Assembly (NCBI GenBank): GCA_018830765.1 | Contig: JAHJRJ010000022.1 | Span: forward strand, 1-6,612 | Length of the DNA stretch: 6,612 bases | Direction of reading: 5' to 3' | From: Bacteroidota bacterium | GTDB lineage: Bacteria; Bacteroidota; Ignavibacteria; UBA10030; BY39 | Shown: in pieces, positions 1-4,742 of the stretch | Layout of the letters: each line of letters opens with the position of its first letter | Position numbering within the stretch: position 1 is the first letter of the stretch | Notes under the pieces: generated by a model | What the model was told of the DNA's origin: nothing | Databases searched by the model: none | The model's input: only the letters and a program-made list of their open reading frames with translations | Made by a program: the position numbers and the translations under genes

Positions 1-192
1 GACCGGATGGTGCAGCTTGTCGAGAGGATGTTAGACCTGCACAAGAAAAAGCAGCAAGCCAAAGCGGACAGCGAAAAAGAATTGTTTGCGCACCAAATCA
101 AAGCGACCGATAAGGAGATTGATGAGTTGGTGTATAGGCTGTACGGGCTGACGGAAAAAGAGATATCGCTTTTGAAGAAGGAAAAGAACTAA
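1..192 (+). CDS. C-terminal end of a type IIG / TaqI-like restriction-modification enzyme (5' end outside window)
   Basis: The reading frame is open from the window edge (Asp-Arg precede the Met at position 7) and stops with TAA at 190-192, so this is the tail of a longer protein and not a 61-aa gene. The tail reads MVQLVERMLDLHKKKQQAKA, then a charged helix, then DKEIDELVYRLYGLTEKEI. This helical ending (LVerMLdLhk...DkEIDelVYrLYgLT) is characteristic of the C-terminal target-recognition region of Eco57I/TaqI-like N6-adenine methyltransferase or fused restriction-modification proteins. The catalytic and methylase domains lie outside the window, so specificity and intactness cannot be judged. 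The stop overlaps the start of the next gene by one base, which implies one transcript. A diverged second copy of this tail lies at 2978-3106. Family assignment is by recognition of the tail only. Confidence 0.75.
   Translation, partial: DRMVQLVERMLDLHKKKQQAKADSEKELFAHQIKATDKEIDELVYRLYGLTEKEISLLKKEKN
178..182 (+). promoter_or_regulatory. Shine-Dalgarno site for the HEPN gene
   Basis: AAGGA lies nine bases before the ATG at 192, inside the last codons of the RM gene. It supports the overlapping start (TAATG, stop and start sharing an A) and argues for translational coupling of the two genes. Confidence 0.55.
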
Positions 193-1550
193 TGACGATA
201 AAACTTCCCGCAGAGGCAGAAGAATATTTCGACAAAAAGGCAAGTGAACTATTGTTGCTCTTATACCCAAAGTTAAAAGATGAAACGCCAAAGCCAAAAA
301 GCATGATGTCAGATGACCAGAAGGTTACAATTAAGCTAGACGAAAGGGAAATTGGGGGTTTCAATCTTTTGGGAACTATGAATGGTTTTGGTAACCAGAC
401 GTCTCGATACTTTCAATCGGACAAAGGACCTATTGGCTTGGCGGGAGAAAACTATCTTGGTTTCGCTAAGCTTTTTGATCAACTCGCTAGTAGATCGGAA
501 CTTAGAAAACTCTTAAGCAAGGAGTGTGTAGAGGACATTTTTTTCGAATGGTTTGAGAAACGTTACAAAGGAAAGTTGGATAATTCCCTTTCATTCACGA
601 GATACCTTAAAGATAGATCGACAGAAAAAATCAAGCATTACAAGATCTCGATACCCATTTCTTTCCTAGCTATAGAAGAACCTTTCCAACTTGGCAGAGT
701 CACTTTTGAGTACTTCAAAAAGGATTTCTTTGATGAATTCGAACAAGCAACGTGTAAAAAAAATCCTAACAACGAAGCAACAATAAAAGAAAGTATGCAG
801 AATATACGGAAGCGGTTTCAGGGAGTTGTTTTCTCAACGATGACTATTGAGGCTGAGAAAGATAGGTGCATTGAAATTGCAAAACAAGAAACAGAAAAAG
901 CTTTGGTAGTTCTACGTTTTTTCTCGCCTTGGGCATTCTTCCCAGAGAATACGGCATATTTTGGGCGAATGGGGTGGACTAATGTGCCAATTGATTACAT
1001 TTTTGTTTTTGAAGATCGATTTCCAAATATTACTGAGGCAGTTGACGAGTACAAAGAATTGCGATTTCCGCTCAACGTTAAAGACGTCGCTATGTTCAAG
1101 AGTTTAGGACTTGAACGGGCAAGCAATTTGATAGCAAAAGACAAATTGACTGAATTAGAAGATCTTTTGTTCAATAGCATGTTCCTTTTTAGTCGTAGTG
1201 TTGTAGCGCCAGACTTTCAGGATAAGCTTGTCTACTGCCTTGTTGCTGTTGAGACCCTTCTGTTAAAGAACGAGACAGAGCCTATACAAAGTTCGGTTGG
1301 TTTGCGTTTGGCGTTCCTTGCAGCACAATCTGTTGATAAAAGAAGAAAGGTTATGAAGTTAATTCGAGATGCATACAAATTAAGAAGCAGTTATATTCAC
1401 CATGGAAGTGTACATGAGGATCTTGAAACCTTAAGGTCACTAAGAATTGTTACTTGGGAATCAATTCGAAATGTCTTGTTTATGACGGATAAGTACTCAA
1501 CGCAAAAAGACTTGTTAGATTTTATCGAAGAAAAATGTCTTTCCGGCTAG
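192..1550 (+). CDS. Apea-like HEPN-domain protein, putative RNase effector
   Basis: This is a 452-aa soluble protein with no signal peptide or membrane segment. The first ~330 residues are not recognised; they are rich in charged and aromatic residues and may sense or bind a partner. Residues ~344-425 look like an Apea-type HEPN domain. A hydrophobic helix carries the conserved acidic residue (LVYCLVAVETLLL, E354), a second helix reads GLRLAFLAA, and then comes the Rx4H motif RSSYIHHG (R398, H403, H404). HEPN domains with intact Rx4-6H are typically metal-independent RNases in toxin-antitoxin, abortive-infection and CRISPR-associated proteins, so RNA cleavage is a family-based inference. The start is fixed by the AAGGA site and the one-base overlap with the RM stop. 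The gene looks more A+T-rich than the ORF6N gene after it, consistent with separate acquisition. Its job as a second-line defence effector is inferred from the neighbourhood. Confidence 0.75.
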   Translation: MTIKLPAEAEEYFDKKASELLLLLYPKLKDETPKPKSMMSDDQKVTIKLDEREIGGFNLLGTMNGFGNQTSRYFQSDKGPIGLAGENYLGFAKLFDQLASRSELRKLLSKECVEDIFFEWFEKRYKGKLDNSLSFTRYLKDRSTEKIKHYKISIPISFLAIEEPFQLGRVTFEYFKKDFFDEFEQATCKKNPNNEATIKESMQNIRKRFQGVVFSTMTIEAEKDRCIEIAKQETEKALVVLRFFSPWAFFPENTAYFGRMGWTNVPIDYIFVFEDRFPNITEAVDEYKELRFPLNVKDVAMFKSLGLERASNLIAKDKLTELEDLLFNSMFLFSRSVVAPDFQDKLVYCLVAVETLLLKNETEPIQSSVGLRLAFLAAQSVDKRRKVMKLIRDAYKLRSSYIHHGSVHEDLETLRSLRIVTWESIRNVLFMTDKYSTQKDLLDFIEEKCLSG

Positions 1551-1598
1551 CTCTTTGATAAGAAAAAAATTTACCACTGGCTGCACTGTTAACGGAGA

Positions 1599-1705
1599 TT
1601 CGACCTACAAAGGAAAATGAGAAAGGAATAGATTGAACTAAAATGAGCACAAGAGGATTGATACCAATAGAGCGGATCGAGAAGAGCATCCTTCTTATCC
1701 GTGGG
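1599..1705 (+). repeat. 107-bp direct repeat, copy A (ORF6N leader plus first 21 codons)
   Basis: It matches 2362-2468 without gaps and with six mismatches by hand count (about 94% identity), covering the leader TTCgACCTACAAA, the start codon and the codons through IRG. Identity continues for about 11 bases with one extra base in copy B, then falls sharply, so the front ends of the two ORF6N genes are far more alike than their bodies. A shared AAGAAAAAAATTT motif also precedes both copies (1560-1572 and 2209-2222). Confidence 0.9.
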
Positions 1706-2194
1706 CAAAAAGTGATGATCGACGCCGACCTGGCGGTACTGTACGGTATTCCAACCAAAGCGCTTAAGCAGGCTGTTAAACGCAACATTGACCGTTTTCC
1801 CGAAGACTTTATGTTTGAGTTGACGAGCGAGGAGAAACATGAGGTGGTCACAAATTGTGACCACCTCAAGAAGCTGAAGTTCTCTCCATACCTTCCCTAT
1901 GCGTTCACCGAACACGGAGCGCTGATGCTTGCCAATGTCCTCAACAGTGAAAAAGCTGTTCGGGTTAGCGTCCAAATCGTCAGAACGTTCGTTCGACTCC
2001 GGCAGATGCTTGCCTCAAATGCTGAGCTTGCACGGAAGCTTGATGCGCTTGAGAAGAAATATGACGAGCAGTTCAAGGTCGTATTCGAGGCGATCCGGCA
2101 ACTCCTTACTCCACCTGAAAAACCAAAACATAAAATCGGATTCAGAGTGGAAGAGCCGAAACCACTCTATCGGGTGAAGAAAAGAAAATTGTAG
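1643..2194 (+). CDS. ORF6N-domain protein, putative DNA-binding
   Basis: This is an intact 183-aa protein. Residues ~7-100 form the ORF6N domain: IPIERIEKSILLIRGQKVMI, then DLAVLYGI, KRNIDRFPEDFMF and the strongly conserved YAFTEHGALMLANVLNS. A helix-rich stretch and a short coiled coil (ELARKLDALEKKYDEQF, ~128-145) follow, then FEAIRQLL and the family's basic tail around KIGFRVEEPKP. ORF6N is a phage-derived domain related to the Bro-N/KilA-N DNA-binding group; the cellular role of chromosomal copies is not well defined. As I recall, such genes often sit near RM genes, which fits here. There is no strong Shine-Dalgarno next to the ATG; a GAAAGGAA lies about 15 bases upstream. The start is supported because the same start and leader occur in copy 2. 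A long perfect palindrome lies within the gene at 1840-1868. Confidence 0.88.
   Translation: MSTRGLIPIERIEKSILLIRGQKVMIDADLAVLYGIPTKALKQAVKRNIDRFPEDFMFELTSEEKHEVVTNCDHLKKLKFSPYLPYAFTEHGALMLANVLNSEKAVRVSVQIVRTFVRLRQMLASNAELARKLDALEKKYDEQFKVVFEAIRQLLTPPEKPKHKIGFRVEEPKPLYRVKKRKL
1840..1868. repeat. Perfect 29-nt inverted repeat inside ORF6N-1
   Basis: The arms TGAGGTGGTCACAA (1840-1853) and TTGTGACCACCTCA (1855-1868) are exact reverse complements around a single A at 1854. With a one-base centre it looks like a protein-binding palindrome rather than a comfortable RNA hairpin. It encodes HEVVTNCDHL. The core TCACAAATTGTGA recurs in ORF6N-2 at 2621-2633 in another reading frame. Confidence 0.9.
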
Positions 2195-2222
2195 CAAACC
2201 CTTCAGAGAAGAAAAAAAATTT

Positions 2223-2361
2223 GTCCCGCTTTCCAGGATTCCGTAAAGCGGAACCGCTGGACCCGTCTCGAAATGTCGGCACGAGATGAAGTGAGATGTA
2301 GGTCGGGACGCCGTCCCGACCAGGTCGAATCAGCTTGTCCGCCGGACGTTTTGGCGGGCGG
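2223..2361. repeat. Cluster of short palindromes in the ORF6N-2 leader
   Basis: This 139-bp stretch holds no gene. It occupies the place where ORF6N-1 has only 26 bases (1573-1598) between AAGAAAAAAATTT and TTCrACCTAC, so it appears to be inserted sequence. Inverted repeats seen: CCGCTTT (2226-2232) with AAAGCGG (2245-2251); AGCGG-AA-CCGCT (2247-2258); TCTCG (2266-2270) with CGAGA (2282-2286); a 21-nt hairpin at 2301-2321; GTCCG-C-CGGAC (2337-2347); and CCGCC (2339-2343) with GGCGG (2353-2357). None is followed by a T tract. Confidence 0.7.
2301..2321. repeat. Perfect 9-bp-arm hairpin with GCC loop
   Basis: GGTCGGGAC (2301-2309), loop GCC, GTCCCGACC (2313-2321). The arms are exact. It shares the TCCCG/CGGGA theme with the palindromes at 2533-2549 and 6595-6612. 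Without a following T run it is not a classical intrinsic terminator, though it could protect or attenuate the transcript. Confidence 0.85.
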
Positions 2362-2468
2362 TTCAACCTACAAACGAAAATGAAAAAGGAATAGACTGAA
2401 CTAAAATGAGCACAACAGGATTGATACCAATAGAGCGAATCGAGAAGAGCATCCTTCTTATCCGTGGG
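2362..2468 (+). repeat. 107-bp direct repeat, copy B
   Basis: This is the partner of 1599-1705 at a constant offset of 763 bases. It covers the leader, start codon and first 21 codons of the broken ORF6N-2. The extra T at 2469, the first frameshift, falls exactly at its end, so the repeat boundary and the lesion coincide. Confidence 0.9.
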
Positions 2469-2532
2469 TCAGAAAGTGATGCTTAGTCCACACCTTGCTG
2501 AACTGTACGATATCGAAACACGTGTTCTCATG

Positions 2533-2549
2533 TCCCGCTGGCAGCGGGA
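2533..2549. repeat. 17-nt mini-palindrome inserted in ORF6N-2
   Basis: TCCCGCT (2533-2539), loop GGC, AGCGGGA (2543-2549), exact arms. It lies between ATG (Met of RVLM) and AAACGC (Lys-Arg), where the family has three codons, and so shifts the frame. It resembles the TCCCG...CGGGA palindrome at 6595-6612. Confidence 0.85.
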
Positions 2550-2615
2550 TCAAACGCAACCTTGATAGGTTCCCAGATGATTTTATGTTTCCCCTCACGA
2601 GAGAAGAGATTATGG

Positions 2616-2638
2616 GGATATCACAAATTGTGACATCC
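2616..2638. repeat. 23-nt imperfect inverted repeat inside ORF6N-2
   Basis: GGATATCACAA and TTGTGACATCC flank a central A at 2627, with one mismatched pair (2620/2634). The 13-nt core TCACAAATTGTGA (2621-2633) is identical to that in ORF6N-1, but here it is read TCA CAA ATT GTG (Ser-Gln-Ile-Val), not GTC ACA AAT TGT. The outer arms differ from copy 1 yet still pair, which suggests the palindrome itself is maintained. Confidence 0.85.
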
Positions 2639-2977
2639 TTGAAATACTCCAAAGCGGTTTATGCATTTACCGAGCACGGTGTAGCAATGCTCTCAAGCGT
2701 TCTTAACAGCTCCCGTGCGGTTCAAATGAATATTGCCATCATGAGAACATTTGGGAAACTCAGGGAAATACTTTCGACTCATAAGGAGCTTGCTCATAAA
2801 TTGGCTGAACTTGAACGGAAGATCGAAAAACATGACACGCAGATCCAGGCTATCTTTGAAGCTATACGTCGATTAATGCAACCCGAGGAGAAACCAAAAC
2901 GACAGATAGGTTTTCGGGTTGAAGAGCCGAAGGTAAAGTATAAACTTCATCGGAAGAAGTAAAAAACGAGGCACATC

Positions 2978-3106
2978 CGAATTGTGCAGCTTGTCGAGAG
3001 AATGCTTGACCTACACAAAAAGAAACAACAATCCAAAGCCGACAGCGAAAAGGAATTGTTCGAACACCAAATCAAAGCGACGGATAAGGAGTATCCGTGT
3101 TGTTAG
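2978..3106 (+). pseudogene. Relic of a second RM-enzyme C-terminus
   Basis: Positions 2981-3091 align without gaps to 7-117 (offset 2974) with about 16 mismatches in 111 bases by hand count, or ~86% identity. The translation reads RIVQLVERMLDLHKKKQQSK, then a charged helix ending HQIKATDKE. Most differences fall at third codon positions, so both copies were under coding constraint when they diverged; this is an old paralogue, not a fresh duplication. Homology stops at 3091, just where DELVYRLYGLT should follow, and the frame ends YPCC-stop at 3104-3106 inside repeat sequence. Nothing recognisable as RM precedes it: the ORF6N-2 stop lies just upstream in the same frame. It is a fragment left by deletion or by insertion of neighbouring elements. 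Confidence 0.85.
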
Positions 3107-3108
3107 AA

Positions 3109-3172
3109 CATATCGCTCCTCTGGAGCTATCGTTGATTTTATTTCTGATCTATAGACATTACGGGGGGAACT
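3109..3172 (-). repeat. GCTCC/GGAGC palindromic repeat, copy 1 (reverse)
   Basis: Read on the minus strand it parallels the copy at 3315-3383: a degenerate GGGAC-like start, AATGTcTATAG, an A-rich spacer with AACGAT, then a GCTCC/GGAGC hairpin and GCGAtATGT. The hairpin on the + strand is GCTCC (3115-3119), loop TCT, GGAGC (3123-3127). It begins close to where the RM relic is cut off. Confidence 0.7.
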
Positions 3173-3191
3173 AAAAAATCCGATTTTATGA

Positions 3192-3252
3192 TGTAGCGCG
3201 AACTTTAGTTCGCTTATTTCATTCATTTTGACGAAATAAATTTCGTGCTACA
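3192..3252. repeat. Nested inverted-repeat element with TGTAGC/GCTACA ends
   Basis: The outer ends TGTAGC (3192-3197) and GCTACA (3247-3252) enclose two separate hairpins: GCGAAC-TTTA-GTTCGC (3198-3213) and ACGAAAT-AA-ATTTCGT (3231-3246). The 61-bp layout of terminal inverted repeats around two internal stems looks like a small non-autonomous palindromic repeat. There is no coding capacity and I see no obvious target-site duplication. Confidence 0.75.
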
Positions 3253-3314
3253 ATCTATTTCTTTACTTTTTAGTCAACCCCTAATCATTCAAGATGTTAT
3301 TGAAATTGAATTTA

Positions 3315-3383
3315 GTCCCGTAGGGACGAAATGTTTATAGCCCAGAGTAAAACAACGATGGAGCTCCGTCAGGAGCGAAATGT
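3315..3383 (+). repeat. GCTCC/GGAGC palindromic repeat, copy 2 (forward, best preserved)
   Basis: A two-hairpin unit: GTCCC-GTA-GGGAC (3315-3327), then GAAATGTTTATAGCCC, an A-rich spacer, then GCTCC-GTCA-GGAGC (3363-3376) followed by GAAATGT. Both hairpins are followed by GAAATGT, a head-to-tail design resembling paired REP units. Confidence 0.8.
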
Positions 3384-3455
3384 ATTTGATTTGGTTTTCA
3401 TAAAATAAATATTTAAATCGGATTCATCAAAAAATAATAAAACATAAATGGAGGA

Positions 3456-3726
3456 TTTTCCGTGAAAGGCAGGCAAAGCCTAATTCAGAAGGCTTGGAAA
3501 GAGGAATTGCACAAATAAACATATTAATGAACAACGTTTGGCGAAAGGTAAATTTCAATGGCAAGAAGGGTTTGGTGCGTTTTCGTATTCGCACTCCCAG
3601 CTTGATAGCGTCATCGAATATATTCAGAATCAGGAAAAGCACCATACAAAGAAAACATTCAGACAAGAATATATAGAGGAGCTGGAGAAATTTGCTGTTC
3701 GATATGATGCAAAATATCTGTATTAG
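3456..3726 (+). pseudogene. Decayed REP-associated / IS200-like tyrosine transposase
   Basis: Two pieces of one transposase family are joined with the middle missing. Positions 3456-3515 read FSVKGRQSLIQKAWKEELHK, which matches the N-terminal part of the ~150-aa IS200-like (Y1, RAYT-type) transposases. The frame then hits a stop at 3516-3518. From about 3511, in another frame, the sequence resumes with NKHINEQRLAKGKFQWQEGF, GAFSYSHSQLDSVIEYIQNQ and EKHH, then runs to YDAKYLY and TAG at 3724-3726, matching the C-terminal half. The helix with the probable catalytic Tyr (VIEYIQNQ, Tyr codon 3619-3621) survives, but the central HUH segment (family DHIHIF-like) is deleted, so the protein cannot be active. 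The extreme N-terminus is also gone. Palindromic repeats of one family lie on both sides, as expected where such a transposase mobilised them. Confidence 0.82.
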
Positions 3727-3747
3727 GAGAAATAGTCATCAGTGGTA

Positions 3748-3834
3748 GTTTCACGGGAACGAAATATTTGTAGCCTTGCAATATTTATAGCCCAGATAAA
3801 ATAATGAGAGAAAAGCTCCATCGGAGCGGAATGT
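3748..3834 (+). repeat. GCTCC/GGAGC palindromic repeat, copy 3 (forward)
   Basis: Same order as the copy at 3315: a weak hairpin GTTTC-ACG-GGAAC (3748-3760), GAAATaTTTgTAGCC, TTTATAGCCCAGA, an A-rich spacer, then GCTCC-ATC-GGAGC (3815-3827) and GgAATGT. It is longer because AATATTTrTAGCC is present twice (3763-3775 and 3780-3792), a short internal tandem duplication. Confidence 0.75.
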
Positions 3835-3909
3835 AAAACAGTTTACAAATTGTACAACATAACGGAGGAAGAACAAAAGATAATAGAAGGACTGAACTGA
3901 CCTTAACAA

Positions 3910-3959
3910 CTTCTGTCACTCCTAACGGAGCTCGGTTTATTATTTTGTCCTTCAACATT
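3910..3959 (-). repeat. GCTCC/GGAGC palindromic repeat, copy 4 (reverse, most decayed)
   Basis: On the minus strand it reads GAATGTTGAAGG, then an AAAATAATAAA spacer, then GAGCTCCGTTAGGAGTGAC, matching the second half of the other copies. The stem on the + strand is CTCC (3919-3922), TAAC, GGAG (3927-3930). The first hairpin is not recognisable. It lies 3' of batE. Confidence 0.6.
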
Positions 3960-3989
3960 CTGCGGTTCATTATTCAATTAATTTAAAAA

Positions 3990-4742
3990 TTAAATAATTT
4001 CGATTGCAGTATCTGGTAACCAGCCGATTTTTCCGTCAGCTAACTTAAACTTTTTCCAATCTCCGACGGCGTCTAATATTTCAATTTTTACCCCTTCGTG
4101 CAATATGAATAAGTCAGTCCCGCGCTCATCGGGGGAACTTTTTATCGAAACGGAAGGAAAGAATACGATTGCGCTGTTTTGAGACGTTTCAGTCTGGTAT
4201 TGCTGGTAACCGAAAAACAAGCAAAATATAGTTATAAAGACGATAATGCTACTTGTAAAGAAGAACAGTCGCCTAATAATCGATTTCCTTGCAATCCTGA
4301 ATAATGCCCACGTGAAAGCAGATAACCAGAAACCGGCAATGCCGAATATTGTCCAGGTGTCTGCTGAAAACAAATTCCTCATCGAAATCCACCATTCTAT
4401 AAAGAATAATCGAGGAACAGGTTCAATCTTGTCGACTACTTTTAGATTTGCGATTTTTAGATTGTAGTTTATGTCGTCATCGTTCGGCAAGAGTTTTTTT
4501 GCGCGCTCGTAATATAAAATAGATGCAGGTAAATTGTCAACCTTGAAATACGCGTTAGCAAGATTAAAGAACAACTCCGGTGTTTCATAGCCGTTCTTTA
4601 TGATGGCTTCGTATAAAGCGACTGCATTTTTATAATCACCCGTCCGGTAAAATTGATTCGCTTGTTCGAATTGATGACGAACCTCATCGGCAAACAATTC
4701 GGAGACGATTAACAACATTAAAACATATTTCAGGAACTTCAT
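3990..4742 (-). CDS. batE: BatE-like TPR and SH3-domain membrane protein
   Basis: This is a 250-aa protein. Residues 1-19 form a signal peptide (KFLKYVLMLLIVSELFADE). Residues ~23-97 hold two TPR units (FEQANQFYRTGDYKNAVALY; ELFFNLANAYFKVDNLPASI, then YYERAKKLLP). Two membrane helices follow at ~130-150 (TWTIFGIAGFWLSAFTWALF) and ~158-179 (LFFFTSSIIVFITIFCLFFG). The C-terminal ~190-250 is a bacterial SH3-like fold with RGTDLFILHEGVKIEIL and DWKKFKLADGKIGWLP. This TPR-TM-TM-SH3 order is that of BatE, last gene of the MoxR-associated bat (Bacteroides aerotolerance) operon, whose products act at the inner membrane and periplasm; biochemical function is unsettled. The ATG overlaps the upstream batD stop (ATGA) and has a strong GAGGAGG site. 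The stop is TAA at 3992-3990. Confidence 0.88.
   Translation of the reverse strand: MKFLKYVLMLLIVSELFADEVRHQFEQANQFYRTGDYKNAVALYEAIIKNGYETPELFFNLANAYFKVDNLPASILYYERAKKLLPNDDDINYNLKIANLKVVDKIEPVPRLFFIEWWISMRNLFSADTWTIFGIAGFWLSAFTWALFRIARKSIIRRLFFFTSSIIVFITIFCLFFGYQQYQTETSQNSAIVFFPSVSIKSSPDERGTDLFILHEGVKIEILDAVGDWKKFKLADGKIGWLPDTAIEII

Larger units (their letters stand above)
2406..2962 (+). pseudogene. Broken second ORF6N-domain gene (two frameshifts, chimeric front)
   Basis: From the ATG at 2406 the frame reads MSTTGLIPIERIEKSILLIR and stops at TAG 2484-2486 after 26 codons. Dropping one T near 2469 continues the family sequence in another frame (QKVMLSPHLAELYDIETRVLM). A 17-nt palindrome at 2533-2549 then disrupts the segment that is QAVKRN in copy 1, a net gain of about 10 bases. 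The third frame carries KRNLDRFPDDFMF, SQIVTS, YAFTEHGVAMLSSVLNS, the coiled coil and the KRQIGFRVEEPK tail, ending at 2960-2962. Removing 11 bases would give about 181 aa, close to the 183-aa neighbour. The body differs from ORF6N-1 much more than the first 107 bp does, so the front was probably copied onto a different ORF6N body. An internal start at 2495 could give a 155-aa protein lacking the N-terminal half of the domain; function is doubtful. Confidence 0.88.
3092..3989. other. Gene-free junction region between defence block and bat genes
   Basis: About 900 bp without an intact gene. It contains four degenerate copies of one palindromic repeat (3109-3172, 3315-3383, 3748-3834, 3910-3959), a nested inverted-repeat element (3192-3252) and a decayed transposase (3456-3726), each listed separately. 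I see nothing recognisable in 3253-3314, 3384-3455 or 3835-3909 beyond A+T-rich sequence. The two strands' genes converge here, but no convincing intrinsic terminator is visible; an A+T-only inverted repeat TTAATTT-AA-AAATTAA lies just past the batE stop. Confidence 0.7.

Noticed and set aside
7..192. A stand-alone 61-aa gene starting at the ATG at position 7
   Set aside because: The frame is open to the window edge and the peptide is the typical C-terminal tail of a TaqI/Eco57I-like RM protein, so it is the end of a larger gene.
1522..1975. Minus-strand open frames of 115 and 128 aa opposite ORF6N-1
   Set aside because: They are antisense shadows of a clearly recognised + strand gene and show no family resemblance.
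2301..2321. Intrinsic terminator after ORF6N-1
   Set aside because: The stem is perfect, but no T tract follows on either strand and it lies over 100 bases past the stop, within a group of similar palindromes.
2495..2962. A genuine 155-aa ORF6N gene starting at 2495
   Set aside because: Its first residues (MLNCTISKHVFSCPAGSGI) are out-of-frame and palindrome sequence; homology begins only at KRNLDRFP, so this is the third frame of a broken gene.
3011..3226. Minus-strand 71-aa open frame
   Set aside because: It is antisense to the RM relic and repeat sequence, with no recognisable features.
3427..3666. Minus-strand 79-aa open frame
   Set aside because: It lies antisense to the transposase relic, whose + strand pieces match a known family.
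3109..3959. CRISPR array
   Set aside because: The repeats are degenerate, differently oriented, unevenly spaced and associated with a transposase relic; there are no uniform spacers or cas genes.
3974..3996. Terminator downstream of batE
   Set aside because: Only an A+T-only inverted repeat is present, without a GC-containing stem; too weak to call.
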